64,000 nucleotides of DNA from Mycolicibacterium cosmeticum. Lineage in GTDB: Bacteria > Actinomycetota > Actinomycetes > Mycobacteriales > Mycobacteriaceae. Of this stretch, positions 8,105 through 17,605 are shown in pieces (within the stretch, counting starts at the first letter, position 1; every line of letters starts with the position of its first letter). The position numbers and the translations under genes were made by a program. The notes beneath the pieces were generated by a model that made no database searches, was not told the DNA's origin, and saw nothing but the letters and a program-made list of their open reading frames with translations. The DNA lies in assembly GCF_000613185.1 (NCBI RefSeq), contig NZ_CCBB010000001.1:434001-498000 (forward strand). Direction: 5' to 3'.

Positions 8105-8989
8105 ATGAGCAGGACTCCGGCGCGGCGGCCGCGACGCTCCACCGTGCTGGGGTATGCCCTGGTGGGGCCCAGCCTGTTCGGCGTGCTGACCTTCCTGTTG
8201 TTGCCGATGCTGGTGGTCGCCTGGCTGAGCCTGTACCGCTGGGACCTGCTGGGCCCCATTCGCTTTGTGGGGCTGGACAATTGGCAGTCGGTGCTGACCG
8301 ATCCGACGTTCGGCACGTCGCTGTTGGTGACGGTGGCGTTCATCGCGATGGTGGTGCCCACGCAGACGCTGCTGGGCCTGGCCGCCGGCGCCATGCTGGC
8401 CCGCGGGTTGCCCGGCACCGGATTCCTGCGCACGCTCTACGTGCTGCCCTGGATCTGCGCGCCGCTGGCCATCGCGGTGTTGTGGCGCTGGATCCTGTCC
8501 CCCACCGACGGCGCCTTGAGCACCGTCACCGGCCGCCACATCGAGTGGCTCACCGATCCGGGCCTGGCGTTGCCGGTGGTGTCGGCGGTGACGGTGTGGA
8601 CCAACGTCGGTTATGTGTCGTTGTTCTTCCTGGCCGGCATCCTGGCCATCCCGCGGGATGTGCACGCCGCCGCCCGCACCGACGGCGCCACCGACTGGCA
8701 GCGGTTCCGGTACATCACGCTGCCCATGCTGCAGCCCACCCTGTATTTCGTGTCGGTGACGGGTGTGGTGAGCGCGGCGCAGGTGTTCGACACCGTGTAC
8801 GCGCTGACCGACGGTGGGCCACAGGGCCGCACCGACCTTGTCGCGCACCGCATCTACGCCGAGGCCTTCGGCGCGGCCAGCGTGGGGCGGGCCGCGGTGA
8901 TGGCGGCCATCCTGTTCGTGCTGCTGGTCGGTGTGACGCTGGCACAGCACCTCTACTTCCGCCGCCGGGTGAGCTATGACCTCACGTAA
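8105..8989 (+). CDS. uspA: Sugar ABC transporter permease UspA
   Basis: A 294-residue membrane protein with about six transmembrane segments. The cytoplasmic EAA loop is canonical (AARTDGATDWQRFRYITLP), marking a MalF/UgpA-type importer permease that docks on an MsmK/SugC-like ATPase. No ATPase gene is present in the cluster, so a shared ATPase encoded elsewhere must energise it. The operon order permease-permease-binding protein, the lengths, and the position next to the tldD/pmbA and ECF genes match M. tuberculosis uspA-uspB-uspC (Rv2316-Rv2318). UspC there binds amino sugars. Its end overlaps uspB by 14 bases. Confidence 0.87.
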   Translation: MSRTPARRPRRSTVLGYALVGPSLFGVLTFLLLPMLVVAWLSLYRWDLLGPIRFVGLDNWQSVLTDPTFGTSLLVTVAFIAMVVPTQTLLGLAAGAMLARGLPGTGFLRTLYVLPWICAPLAIAVLWRWILSPTDGALSTVTGRHIEWLTDPGLALPVVSAVTVWTNVGYVSLFFLAGILAIPRDVHAAARTDGATDWQRFRYITLPMLQPTLYFVSVTGVVSAAQVFDTVYALTDGGPQGRTDLVAHRIYAEAFGAASVGRAAVMAAILFVLLVGVTLAQHLYFRRRVSYDLT

Positions 8990-9788
8990 TGCCCTGCTCT
9001 ACGCCGGGCTGGCGCTGGGAGCGTTGATCACGCTGGTGCCGTTCCTGCTCGGGCTGATGACGTCGTTCACCTCGGCGCGGCAGTTCAACACCGGTGCACC
9101 CCTGTCGTTCCCGGCGCCGCCGACCCTGGCCAACTACGCCGCGCTCGGGGATGCCGGCTTCGGCCGCGCCCTGGTGGTCACGGCGCTGGTGACCGCGACC
9201 GTACTGCTGGGCCAGTTGACGTTCTCGGTGCTGGCCGCCTACGCGTTTGCGCGGCTGAGCTTCCCGGGCCGCGACGCGCTGTTCTGGGTGTACCTGGCGA
9301 CGCTGATGGTGCCGGCGACCGTGACGGTGGTCCCGCTGTATCTGATGATGGCCGAGGCTGGACTGCGAAACACCTTCTGGGCGTTGGTGCTCCCGTTCCT
9401 GTTCGGTTCCCCGTACGCGATCTTCCTGTTGCGGGAGCACTTCCGCACCATCCCCGCCGACTTGATCAACGCGGCCCGGCTGGACGGCGCCACCACCCTG
9501 GACGTGCTGGTGCATGTCGTCGTCCCGGCCAGCCGGCCGATCCTGGCGACGCTGGCCATGATCACGGTGGTGTCGCAGTGGAACAACTTCATGTGGCCGC
9601 TGGTGATCACCAGTGGGCCGCGCTGGCAGGTGCTGACGGTCGCGACGGCCGGTCTGCAGTCCCGCTACGACGCGCAGTGGACGGTGGTGATGGCGGCGAC
9701 GACGGTGGCGATCGTGCCGCTGCTGGTGCTGTTCGTGGTGTTGGGCCGGCACCTGGTGCGCTCGATCGTGGTGACGGGGCTGAAATGA
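8976..9788 (+). CDS. uspB: Sugar ABC transporter permease UspB
   Basis: A 270-residue, six-helix permease of the MalG/UgpE type. The EAA loop reads NAARLDGATTLDVLVHVVVP. It overlaps the uspA end by 14 bases and the uspC start by four (ATGA), so the three subunits are translationally coupled. It pairs with UspA to form the membrane channel. The final helix ends close to the C terminus (SIVVTGLK), a typical family ending. Confidence 0.87.
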   Translation: MTSRNALLYAGLALGALITLVPFLLGLMTSFTSARQFNTGAPLSFPAPPTLANYAALGDAGFGRALVVTALVTATVLLGQLTFSVLAAYAFARLSFPGRDALFWVYLATLMVPATVTVVPLYLMMAEAGLRNTFWALVLPFLFGSPYAIFLLREHFRTIPADLINAARLDGATTLDVLVHVVVPASRPILATLAMITVVSQWNNFMWPLVITSGPRWQVLTVATAGLQSRYDAQWTVVMAATTVAIVPLLVLFVVLGRHLVRSIVVTGLK

Positions 9789-11095
9789 GGGTGCGGTTTT
9801 CCACCTGGGTGGCCGCCGGCGTCGTCGTCGCCGGGGTGCTGCTGCTGGTCGCCGGTCTGCTGCTGGGCCGGACCGCCGGCTCCGGGAAGACGGTGATCAC
9901 CGTGCGGTTGTGGGACGAGCAGGTGGCGGCGGCCTACCGGCAGTCGTTCGCCGAATTCTCCCGTCGCCACCCGGATATCGAGGTGCGGGTCAACGTGGTC
10001 GCCTACGCGAACTACTTCACCAACCTGCGCACCGATGTCGCCGGCGGCGGGGCCGACGACATCTTCTGGTTGTCCAATGCCTATTTCGCCGGCTACGCGG
10101 ACAACGGCAAGCTGGCGCCGATCGCGCCCTCGCCCGACTGGGACGCCTCCACCGTCGCGCAATTCACCCGCACCGGAACGCTCTGGGCGGTACCGCAACT
10201 CACCGACGCCGGGATCGCGGTGTATTACAACGCCGACCTGCTGCGCGCCGCCGGGGTCGATCCCGCCGCCCTGGACAACCTGCGTTGGTCTCCCGGAGCG
10301 GACGACACGCTGCGGCCGTTGCTGGCCCGGCTCACCGTCGACCAGTCCGGGAACCGGGCCGACACCGCGGCATTCGACGCGCGCCGGACACGGCAATGGG
10401 GGTACAACGCCGCCAACGACATGCAGGGCATCTACCTCAACTTCATCGGGTCCGCCGGCGGCAGCTTCGCCGACGGAGACCGGTTCACCTTCGCCAACGA
10501 CCCGGCCGCCCGGGCGTTCGAATACCTGGTGCGGCTGATCAACACCGACCACGTCGCGCCGTCGGCCGCCGACACCAACGGCAACGGCGACTTCTCCCGC
10601 AACCAGTTCCTGGCTGGGCGGATGGCGCTGTTCCAGTCGGGCACCTACAACCTGGCTGCCGTCGCGGCGCAGGCACCGTTCCGGTGGGGTGTGGCAATGT
10701 TGCCCAGCGGGCCGGCCGGGCGGGTCAGCGTGACCAACGGGATTGCGGCGGCCGCGAACTCGGCCACCCGGCATCCCGCGGCGGTGCGCGAGGTGCTGGC
10801 CTGGCTGGGCAGCCGCGACGGCAACGCCTTCCTGGGTGCCGACGGGGCCGCGATCCCGGCCGTGCTCAGCGCACAACCGGTGTACTTCGATTATTGGCGG
10901 CGCCGCGGCGTCGACGTCGGACCGTTCTTCGCGGTGCTGCACGGAACGCGGATCGATGCCCCCGGCGGTGCCGGGTTCGCCGCGGGTTACCAGGCGCTGC
11001 AGCCTTATTTCGACGAGATGTTCCTGGGCCGGCTCGCCGTGCCGGATGCGCTGGCGCAGGCGCAGCGGGCGGCGAACACCGCCGCCACGCGCTAA
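9785..11095 (+). CDS. uspC: Sugar-binding protein UspC of the amino-sugar importer
   Basis: A 436-residue type 1 extracellular solute-binding protein. The N-terminal hydrophobic segment (residues ~8-28) is followed by [20 protein letters not shown], then the domain-closing ladder typical of SBP_bac_1 ([18 protein letters not shown]). M. tuberculosis UspC has been shown to recognise amino sugars such as chitobiose, so the same class of ligand is expected. There is no lipobox cysteine, so it would stay attached through an uncleaved signal anchor. The start at 9785 is fixed by the ATGA overlap with uspB; a longer open frame upstream is the shadow of uspB. Its stop overlaps the convergent EcfT gene by four bases. 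Confidence 0.87.
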   Translation: MRVRFSTWVAAGVVVAGVLLLVAGLLLGRTAGSGKTVITVRLWDEQVAAAYRQSFAEFSRRHPDIEVRVNVVAYANYFTNLRTDVAGGGADDIFWLSNAYFAGYADNGKLAPIAPSPDWDASTVAQFTRTGTLWAVPQLTDAGIAVYYNADLLRAAGVDPAALDNLRWSPGADDTLRPLLARLTVDQSGNRADTAAFDARRTRQWGYNAANDMQGIYLNFIGSAGGSFADGDRFTFANDPAARAFEYLVRLINTDHVAPSAADTNGNGDFSRNQFLAGRMALFQSGTYNLAAVAAQAPFRWGVAMLPSGPAGRVSVTNGIAAAANSATRHPAAVREVLAWLGSRDGNAFLGADGAAIPAVLSAQPVYFDYWRRRGVDVGPFFAVLHGTRIDAPGGAGFAAGYQALQPYFDEMFLGRLAVPDALAQAQRAANTAATR

Positions 11096-11913
11096 CTGGT
11101 GGCCAGGAACGTGAACGCCTCCACGTAGCCGGCCAGCCCGCACACCACCGCGATGACCGCCAGGGCGACATAGTCGGCGGCGTGCGGCCGCGACGGATAG
11201 GCCGAGATCTGGCCCGCCCCACCGCGCGCGGTGATGGCATCGCCCATCTCGTCGGCGCGGCGCAGCGACACGGTGACCGCGGCGGCCAGCAAGTCGACCA
11301 GTTCGGCGGCCCACTGCTTACGCCGGGCCCGCCGCGACTCGGGCCGCTCCCGCGGCCGCAGCCGGCGGGCCGCGTAGAGCACACTGAACTCGTCGATCAA
11401 CATGGGGAAAGCCCGCAGCGCCAACGCCAGGGTGACCGCCCAGTCGTCCACGGGCAGCCGGAACAGTCGCAGCGGCCGGCCCAGCGTCGAGACCGCGGGG
11501 GCAACCTCGGCGACGTTGGTGGTCCACGACACCAACGCGCCGAGCCCGAGCAACACCAGCGCCACCGCGGTGATGCGCAGGAAGTTCAGCAGCCCGCCCA
11601 GGCCGAATTCCGTTCCGGCGACGGTGAGATACGGCTCGCCGGCCGCGAAGGCCGCCGTCACCCCGCCGAGCGCGACGATCAGCCACAGCCAGGCCGGAAT
11701 GGACGGCACCGCGCCCCGCGGGATGCGCGCCAGCACCGCGGTCACCAGGACCACCCCCGCGACGAACGCGATCGGCACCCAGCCGGGATAGAAGGTCAAC
11801 AGCACGCCGAGCGCGGCCACCGCGATGAGTTTCGTTCCGGCCCACAGCCGGTGGATGACGGAATCGCCGGGCACCGGCCGCAGCAGCACCACCGGCCGGC
11901 GGGGCGCGCTCAC
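11092..11913 (-). CDS. ECF transporter transmembrane (T) component EcfT
   Basis: A 273-residue membrane protein of the CbiQ/EcfT family, with roughly five hydrophobic segments (residues 25-150 and near the end). The cytoplasmic coupling helices contain the family AxR motifs: [18 protein letters not shown] and [16 protein letters not shown], the latter a near-perfect second motif. It links ATPases to a substrate-binding S component. GTG 11913 overlaps the stop of the upstream S-A-A' gene by four bases. It corresponds by order to Rv2325c. The substrate (vitamin, metal or other) cannot be read from this subunit. Confidence 0.87.
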   Translation of the reverse strand: MSAPRRPVVLLRPVPGDSVIHRLWAGTKLIAVAALGVLLTFYPGWVPIAFVAGVVLVTAVLARIPRGAVPSIPAWLWLIVALGGVTAAFAAGEPYLTVAGTEFGLGGLLNFLRITAVALVLLGLGALVSWTTNVAEVAPAVSTLGRPLRLFRLPVDDWAVTLALALRAFPMLIDEFSVLYAARRLRPRERPESRRARRKQWAAELVDLLAAAVTVSLRRADEMGDAITARGGAGQISAYPSRPHAADYVALAVIAVVCGLAGYVEAFTFLATS

Positions 11914-13934
11914 GCCGCACCTCCCGAGGCGCTCGACGCGGCGGGGACCAGTTGCCCGTCACGCAGATGCAGCGTCCGCGGGCACAGCTCCTCGAGCCCG
12001 TCGAAATCGTGTGAGATCACCACGACGGTCAGGCCGTCGCGACGCAGCTGCTCGAGCAGGCGCAGCAACCCGCGGGCGCTGGCGGCATCCAGACCGGCCA
12101 GCGGTTCGTCGAGGATGATCGCCCGCGGGGACCGCGCCAGCAGCCCGGCCAGCACCACCCGGCGCATCTGCCCGCCCGAGAGCTGGTCGATCCGCCGCGA
12201 GGCCAGGCTCGGCTCCAGACCCACCGCGGCCAGGGCCGCTTCGACCCTGGCTCGGTCGCGCGCCGAAAACCCTGCTGCCGAGGCGATCTCACGGTCGACG
12301 CGGCCGCGCATGAGCTGCAGCCGGGCGGCCTGGAAGGACAGCGCCACGGCGCCGACCTGATCGGACACCGGGCGGCCGTCCAGCAGGCAGCTGCCGGTGG
12401 TCGGTACCGTCAGCCCGGCCATGATCCAGGCCAACGTCGATTTGCCGGATCCGTTGAGACCGTGGATCAGCACCCCGTCGCCCTCGTTGACCACCAGGTC
12501 GATATCGCGCAACGCGCTGGTCTCCCACGGGGTGCCGGCGGCATACCGGTGGGCCACCCCACGCAGCTCCAGTACCGGGGTGTCGCCGTGGGTGGCCGCG
12601 GCACCCCTGGGCACCGTCGCCGCCTGCACCATCTCCGAACCGCCGGCCAGGTTGACGGCCCGGTCGGCGGCCTCGGCTTCCTCGTTGTAGTGGGTGATGT
12701 GCACCAATGACATCTGGTGGTTGCGGGTCAGCCCGGACAGCACCGCCATCAGGCCGTCGCGCCCGCGTTGATCCACCATGCTGGTGATCTCGTCGGCGAT
12801 CATCAGCGCCGGCTCCCTGGCCAGTGCCGCGGCGACGGCCAGGCGCTGTAGTTCACCACCGGACAGGCCACCGGTGTCCCGTTCGGCCAGACCGTCCAGG
12901 CCGACCTCGGCCAGCAGCCGGGGCACGTCGATCTCGGTGCCGGCGGGCAGACCCCACACCACGTCGTCGGCGACCCGGGTGCCCAGCACCTGGCTCTCCG
13001 GGTGCTGCATGATCACCGCGGTGCCGCCCGGCGCGCCGAGCCCGACCGCACCGGGCCGGTCGACGGTGCCGGCGGTCGGCTCCCGGCCGGCCAGTACCAG
13101 CATCAGCGTCGTCTTGCCCGAGCCGTTGGCACCGGTGATCGCCACGTGTTCGCCCAACTGCACCGTCAGCGATACCGGTCCCAGCGCATCGCGCTCGGTC
13201 CCCGGATAGCGGAACACCACGTCGTGCAGCCGCAGCGGCACCGGTGCGACGGCTCCTGTCTCGGCGGGCACGTCCAGCTTGTGCACGTCGGGCACGCCGG
13301 CCAGCCGGGTCAGCACCCGGGACAGCGCCCACCAGCCGATCAGGCTGACGGTCATGATGATGAAGACGCCGTAGCCGCCGATCAGCAGCGGCCAGTACCG
13401 CAGCGCGGTGGCGAACAGATCGGTCAGCCGGGGTGCGATGTCCTCCATACCGGGGATGCGGCCCAGGATCCGGGCCGTGCCCTCGACGTTGGCGGTCATC
13501 GCGTCGAACACCAGCTGGCGCAGCCGCGACGCGACGGCCAGCGCGCCCACCACGAGCACGGCGAAGACGGCACCGGCGACCACCGATACGAGCATCGCGG
13601 TGGTAAGCCCGCGGCCGCGCCGCTTCACCGCGCCGGTCAGTCCGCCGATGTAGGCGCAGTTGAGCACCGTCATCAGGCCACCCATCCCGGCGATGAGGAA
13701 GGCGATGGTGGCTCCGGCGATGGCGGCGGCGATGAGCACCTTGAAGCGATACCGGTAGGCGAGCAGGCCCATCGGCACGGTGCCGAGCACGGACAGGCCC
13801 GCAGCGAACGGGACGGCCACCGCGATGATTGCGATGGCCGCGCACAGGGCCGCCATCACCGCGGCCTGGGCCAGCTCGTTCGGTTTCAACGATCCGGCCC
13901 GCCGAGGGCTGCGGGTCGGGCCGGTAGCGGGCAT
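11910..13934 (-). CDS. ECF transporter: S component fused to two ATPase domains
   Basis: A 674-residue fusion. Residues ~15-200 hold about six hydrophobic segments forming a putative substrate-binding S unit. ATPase 1 (~210-430) has Walker [10 protein letters not shown], signature LSGGELQRL and Walker B ALMIADE. ATPase 2 (~445-665) has Walker [10 protein letters not shown], signature LSGGQMRR and Walker B AIILDEP. Each ATPase half keeps its catalytic glutamate, so both sites look active. With the downstream EcfT it would make a complete two-gene ECF importer. It matches Rv2326c in architecture. The S domain is not one of the vitamin-specific types I can name, so substrate remains unknown. Confidence 0.85.
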   Translation of the reverse strand: MPATGPTRSPRRAGSLKPNELAQAAVMAALCAAIAIIAVAVPFAAGLSVLGTVPMGLLAYRYRFKVLIAAAIAGATIAFLIAGMGGLMTVLNCAYIGGLTGAVKRRGRGLTTAMLVSVVAGAVFAVLVVGALAVASRLRQLVFDAMTANVEGTARILGRIPGMEDIAPRLTDLFATALRYWPLLIGGYGVFIIMTVSLIGWWALSRVLTRLAGVPDVHKLDVPAETGAVAPVPLRLHDVVFRYPGTERDALGPVSLTVQLGEHVAITGANGSGKTTLMLVLAGREPTAGTVDRPGAVGLGAPGGTAVIMQHPESQVLGTRVADDVVWGLPAGTEIDVPRLLAEVGLDGLAERDTGGLSGGELQRLAVAAALAREPALMIADEITSMVDQRGRDGLMAVLSGLTRNHQMSLVHITHYNEEAEAADRAVNLAGGSEMVQAATVPRGAAATHGDTPVLELRGVAHRYAAGTPWETSALRDIDLVVNEGDGVLIHGLNGSGKSTLAWIMAGLTVPTTGSCLLDGRPVSDQVGAVALSFQAARLQLMRGRVDREIASAAGFSARDRARVEAALAAVGLEPSLASRRIDQLSGGQMRRVVLAGLLARSPRAIILDEPLAGLDAASARGLLRLLEQLRRDGLTVVVISHDFDGLEELCPRTLHLRDGQLVPAASSASGGAA

Positions 13935-14009
13935 TTCACGATTCTGCCAGGCGGCACGGGCGCATCCCGTCGTCGCACTGTGACGGTCCCCACCACCGGC
14001 GCTGCCATC

Positions 14010-14028
14010 TACATAGAAATTCTATGTA
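14010..14028. promoter_or_regulatory. Palindromic operator in front of the marR/MFS operon
   Basis: TACATAGAAATTCTATGTA is a perfect dyad (9 bp arms around one central base) in otherwise GC-rich DNA. It ends 11 bases before the marR start, where it would overlap the promoter. It has the size and symmetry of a MarR-dimer site, suggesting autorepression. Confidence 0.75.
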
Positions 14029-14039
14029 ACCATGGAGGG

Positions 14040-14489
14040 GTGACTCGCCAGGAAACAACCACCGCGTTGGGTGCCGACCTGCTGTCGGTGGTGGCGCGGC
14101 TGAACCGGCTGGCCAACCAGCGGGTCCGGATACCGCTGCCGTTCGCACAGGCCCGGTTGCTGTCGACGATCGAGGACCAGGGCGCCGCCCGGATCTCCGA
14201 TCTGGCCGCCATCGACCACTGTTCGCAGCCCACCATGACCACCCAGGTGCGCCGCTTGGAGGACGCCGGGATGGTGTCGCGGGTCGGCGATCCCGGCGAT
14301 GCCCGGGCCGTGCTGATCAGCATCACCGACGAGGGCAGGGCCACCTTGGCCCGGGTGCGCGCCGACCGCGGCGCGGCCGTGGACCCGTATCTGGACCGCC
14401 TCGACGACCGCCAACGGCAGACGTTGGCCGACGCCGTCGTCGTGCTGCGCGAACTGCTGGCGGTCGCGCGTCAGTCCCCCGACGAATAG
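14040..14489 (+). CDS. MarR family transcriptional regulator
   Basis: A 149-residue protein with a winged-helix core: ISDLAAIDHCSQPTMTTQVR forms the recognition helices near residues 50-70, and the wing is RVGDPGDARAVLISITDEG, the typical D-x-R-A wing tip. MarR dimers usually repress a linked efflux or catabolic gene until a small phenolic or drug-like ligand binds. A palindrome sits immediately upstream, and an MFS exporter gene follows after 14 bases. The start is GTG 14040; GGAGGG abuts it, unusually close for a ribosome site, so leaderless or short-leader initiation is possible. It matches Rv2327 by order. Confidence 0.87.
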   Translation: MTRQETTTALGADLLSVVARLNRLANQRVRIPLPFAQARLLSTIEDQGAARISDLAAIDHCSQPTMTTQVRRLEDAGMVSRVGDPGDARAVLISITDEGRATLARVRADRGAAVDPYLDRLDDRQRQTLADAVVVLRELLAVARQSPDE

Positions 14490-14503
14490 GAGTTCTCCCC
14501 GCC

Positions 14504-15703
14504 ATGTGGCGTCAACCGAAAGCAGTGTGGGCCGTCGCCTTCGCGTCCGTCGTGGCGTTCATGGGCATCGGCCTGGTCGACCCCATCCTCAAGCCGATCG
14601 CCGACAACCTGAACGCCTCACCGTCGCAAGTGTCGTTGCTGTTCACCAGCTACATGGCGGTGATGGGCGTGGCCATGCTGATCACCGGCGTGGTGTCGAG
14701 CCGGATCGGGCCGAAACGCACCCTGCTGGTGGGGCTGGTGATCATCATCGCCGGCGCCGGCCTGGCCGGGATGAGCGACACGGTGATGGGCATCGTCGGC
14801 TGGCGGGCGCTGTGGGGACTGGGTAACGCGCTGTTCATCGCGACCGCACTGGCCACCATCGTCAGTTCCGCGAAAGGCTCGGTGGCACAAGCGATCATCC
14901 TCTACGAAGCGGCGCTCGGCCTGGGTATCGCGGTGGGCCCACTGGTGGGTGGCGTGCTCGGCGGCATCTCCTGGCGTGGGCCGTTCTTCGGGGTGTCGGC
15001 GCTGATGGCGGTCGCCCTGGTGGTGACGGTGTTCCTGCTGCCGGCCACCCCGCGCCCGGCCCGTTCGACCTCGCTGGCCGACCCGTTCCGTGCCCTGCGC
15101 CACCGTGGCCTGCTCGGCGTGGCCGTCACCGCGCTGCTGTACAACTTCGGCTTCTTCACCCTGTTGGCCTTCACCCCGTTCCCCCTGGACATGGGCGCCC
15201 ACGAGATCGGCTTGATCTTCTTCGGCTGGGGTCTGGCGCTGGCGTTCACGTCGGTGGTGTTGGCCCCGCGGCTGCAGCACCGTTTCGGCACGGTGCGGGT
15301 GCTGGTGCTCAACCTGTTGGCGTTCAGCGTGGTGCTGGTCGCGATGGCGGTGTGGACCGATCACAAGGCGGTGCTGGCCGCGGGCGTGGTGGTGGCCGGT
15401 CTGTTCATCGGCATCAACAACACCCTGATCACCGAGACGGTCATGAAAGCCGCACCGGTGGAGCGAGGCGTGGCGTCGGCGGCCTACAGCTTCCTGCGGT
15501 TCGGCGGTGCCGCGGTGGCGCCCTGGCTGGCCGGGGTGCTCGGCGAACAGGTCAGCGTGCACCTGCCGTTCTGGGTGGGCGCGGCGGCTGTCGTGGCCGC
15601 GGCCGTGGTCATGTTCACGACGCGTGGTCACCTCACCGGGGTCGACGCACCGGAGAGCGAACTCGATCAGGCCGAGGCCATCACCGTCGGCTCGGACAGC
15701 TGA
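14504..15703 (+). CDS. MFS transporter, probable efflux pump
   Basis: A 399-residue protein with 12 predicted transmembrane helices. The cytoplasmic loop motif after helix 2 (SRIGPKRTLLVG) and the antiporter-type stretch YEAALGLGIAVGPLVGGVLG in helix 5 place it with drug/H+ antiporters of the Bcr/EmrD or QacA style. It is co-transcribed with the MarR regulator (14-base gap; AGGAG before the ATG), the classic layout of an inducible efflux operon. The substrate is unknown. The C-terminal tail is short and acidic. Confidence 0.87.
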   Translation: MWRQPKAVWAVAFASVVAFMGIGLVDPILKPIADNLNASPSQVSLLFTSYMAVMGVAMLITGVVSSRIGPKRTLLVGLVIIIAGAGLAGMSDTVMGIVGWRALWGLGNALFIATALATIVSSAKGSVAQAIILYEAALGLGIAVGPLVGGVLGGISWRGPFFGVSALMAVALVVTVFLLPATPRPARSTSLADPFRALRHRGLLGVAVTALLYNFGFFTLLAFTPFPLDMGAHEIGLIFFGWGLALAFTSVVLAPRLQHRFGTVRVLVLNLLAFSVVLVAMAVWTDHKAVLAAGVVVAGLFIGINNTLITETVMKAAPVERGVASAAYSFLRFGGAAVAPWLAGVLGEQVSVHLPFWVGAAAVVAAAVVMFTTRGHLTGVDAPESELDQAEAITVGSDS

Positions 15704-15706
15704 CGC

Positions 15707-16798
15707 TCACAGCGCGAAGGCCAGCAGCTGGGTCACCTGATCGGGCGAGAAATTGTCGTCGGTCACCATGACCACCGACTGACGACCGTCGGACAGTTTG
15801 GGACCCAACGTGATTCCCTCCACGTTGTCGACCGAGTGCACCGTCGCCGAGAGATCATCGAGCAGGGTCTTGCGCATCGGAACCGCACCAGTCGAGGACG
15901 GCCGGCCCAGGATGTCCTCGGCGCCCGCGACGCTGGCCCGGAAGATCCGCACCGACGTCCGGGTGCCGTGGCCGCGCTCGACCACCAGGAAGTCCTCGGC
16001 GTCCAGCGCCACCAAATCCGACAGCCCGTTGTCGCCGCCGTCGCCGGAGCTGACCGCGTCCAGCGGATAGGCATACTGCGCCGTCGGCTGCCGGGTCACC
16101 GGATCGAGCCGGGTGATCCTGGTCAGCGCGCCGTGTTCGGCGGTGGGCACCGGTCCGTCGTCGAAGCCGGGCGCCTCCATCGCGGCCCACAGCGCAGTCC
16201 CGTCGGGCGCCAGCGTGAGCCCTTCCAAGGCCTGGTTCTTCCGCGGACCGGCGTCGGCGGTCGACACATGCAATTCCGGCGGAAGGGTGAATTCGCCGTG
16301 GAAGGCGCCGTCCAGGCCGGCGATGCGCACCCACGGATCGAGCAGCACCGGTGCGGTGTCCGGCTTGACGATCCGCTCCCCCTCGCTGGACCAGTACAGC
16401 TGCTGGCGCCGGCCGTCGAAGGCGATGCCCTCGGGATCCGGCGGCACGGTGGTGGCCGACCGCCGGGCGAACGGCTTACCGTCGGTATTCAGCAACGAGG
16501 TGGACCCGAGCAGGTCCACCCGCGCCAGATTGCCCTCCGACAGCGCGATGCTCATGGTGTAGAACCGGGCCGGGTTCTTCTCCGACCGGTCATCGCTGAT
16601 CACGTAGTACCGGTCGCGGCCGGCGTCGTAGGTGATGCCCGAGAGCCCGCCGACCGTCGTGTCGGCGAACAGCAGGCCGTGCGCCAACTCGATCTTGCCC
16701 AGGAACGCCAGTTGCGAGGCCCGGGCGGGCGCGCCGGCACACCCGGCCAGTACCAGCACCGCCGACAGGAGCAGGGCGAAAGGCTTGCGATCGGTCAC
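15707..16798 (-). CDS. Phytase-like/esterase-like lipoprotein
   Basis: A 363-residue secreted lipoprotein. The N terminus has a lipobox (VLVLAGCAG, Cys at about residue 20). The mature part is a beta-propeller-like domain with GGLSGITYD, DPEGIAFDG, ALEGLTLAPDG and DNVEGITLG, matching the 'esterase-like activity of phytase' family. Enzymatic activity in this family is poorly established. The start is GTG 16798, which overlaps the stop of the VIT-type transporter gene by four bases (GTGA) and puts the signal peptide at the N terminus. A longer frame upstream is non-coding. Confidence 0.8.
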   Translation of the reverse strand: MTDRKPFALLLSAVLVLAGCAGAPARASQLAFLGKIELAHGLLFADTTVGGLSGITYDAGRDRYYVISDDRSEKNPARFYTMSIALSEGNLARVDLLGSTSLLNTDGKPFARRSATTVPPDPEGIAFDGRRQQLYWSSEGERIVKPDTAPVLLDPWVRIAGLDGAFHGEFTLPPELHVSTADAGPRKNQALEGLTLAPDGTALWAAMEAPGFDDGPVPTAEHGALTRITRLDPVTRQPTAQYAYPLDAVSSGDGGDNGLSDLVALDAEDFLVVERGHGTRTSVRIFRASVAGAEDILGRPSSTGAVPMRKTLLDDLSATVHSVDNVEGITLGPKLSDGRQSVVMVTDDNFSPDQVTQLLAFAL

Positions 16799-17505
16799 CC
16801 GATGACGGTACCGATTGCCGACCCGACGACATAGGTGGCGCCGATCGCGATGGACCCAAACAACAACTGGCGCAACGATCCGAACCACACCCGCTGTTTG
16901 GTGACGAACGCCGCCAGCCCGCCGGCGACCAGCAGGCCGATGCCGCCGCAGATCAGGCCGGCCGGCAACGACTCGAAGCCCAGCAGGTACGGGATCAGCG
17001 GGATGATCGCGCCGATCGCGAACATCAGGAACGACGAGACGGCCGCCACCCGCGGGGAGGGCTTCTCCGACGGGTCGACGCCCAGCTCCTGGATCAGGTG
17101 GAAGTTGATGGCCTTGCACTCGTCACCGTGCAGTTCCTCGGTGGCGCGCTCGGCGGTGTCCCTGGACAGTCCCATGTTCTCGAACATCCCGATCAGCTCG
17201 GCCCGCTCCGCCCGCGGGTTCAGCGCGAAGGAGCGGCGTTCGACGTTGACCTCGGAGTCGATCTGCTCGTTGGCCGTGGTGACCGACGTGTACTCGCCCA
17301 GCGCCATCGAGAACGCCCCGGCCAGCAGTCCGGCCACCCCGGACAGCACCACGGCGTGCGTGCTGGCGCCGGCCGCCACGCCGGCGATCAACGCGGTGTT
17401 GGAGACCAAGCCGTCCATCGCACCGAACGTTGCCGCGCGCAGCCAGCCGCCGCTCACATCGGAGTGCGTGTGATCGCTGTCGTGGGGCAGCTCGACCTCG
17501 GCCAT
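16795..17505 (-). CDS. VIT1/CCC1 family iron/manganese transporter
   Basis: A 236-residue membrane protein of the VIT family. The first helix region reads AATFGAMDGLVSNTALIAGV and the second GAFSMALGEYTSVTTANE, the conserved metal-pathway segments. A cytoplasmic metal-binding helical part lies in the middle (residues ~80-140) and three further helices follow. Homologues export Fe2+ or Mn2+ from the cytosol. The chosen start (MAEVELP) is where family members begin; longer frames upstream run into the divergent acyl-CoA dehydrogenase gene. It is coupled to the downstream lipoprotein gene. Confidence 0.87.
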   Translation of the reverse strand: MAEVELPHDSDHTHSDVSGGWLRAATFGAMDGLVSNTALIAGVAAGASTHAVVLSGVAGLLAGAFSMALGEYTSVTTANEQIDSEVNVERRSFALNPRAERAELIGMFENMGLSRDTAERATEELHGDECKAINFHLIQELGVDPSEKPSPRVAAVSSFLMFAIGAIIPLIPYLLGFESLPAGLICGGIGLLVAGGLAAFVTKQRVWFGSLRQLLFGSIAIGATYVVGSAIGTVIG

Positions 17506-17594
17506 GGCTGTTATTGAACGCGCCGGAGGTGACGCCCCGGAACTCAGGTACGCCTGCGTTGCCAGAGTCACGTTTGTGGGACGCGTCGACGGGC

Positions 17595-17600
17595 TAAGTT
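17595..17600 (+). promoter_or_regulatory. Possible -10 box of the acyl-CoA dehydrogenase gene
   Basis: TAAGTT is followed by five bases and the ATG at 17606, suggesting a leaderless or near-leaderless transcript. No ribosome site is seen. Spacing is slightly short. Confidence 0.35.
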
Positions 17601-17605
17601 CGGGT

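Noticed and set aside
9665..11314. A 549-codon minus-strand open frame over uspC
   Set aside because: Gly/Arg/Val/Asp-rich low-complexity translation opposite a well-supported binding-protein gene; no start signal.
13002..14039. Long in-frame extension upstream of marR
   Set aside because: It would cross the palindromic operator and run antisense through the ECF gene; family length and the GTG at 14040 argue against it.
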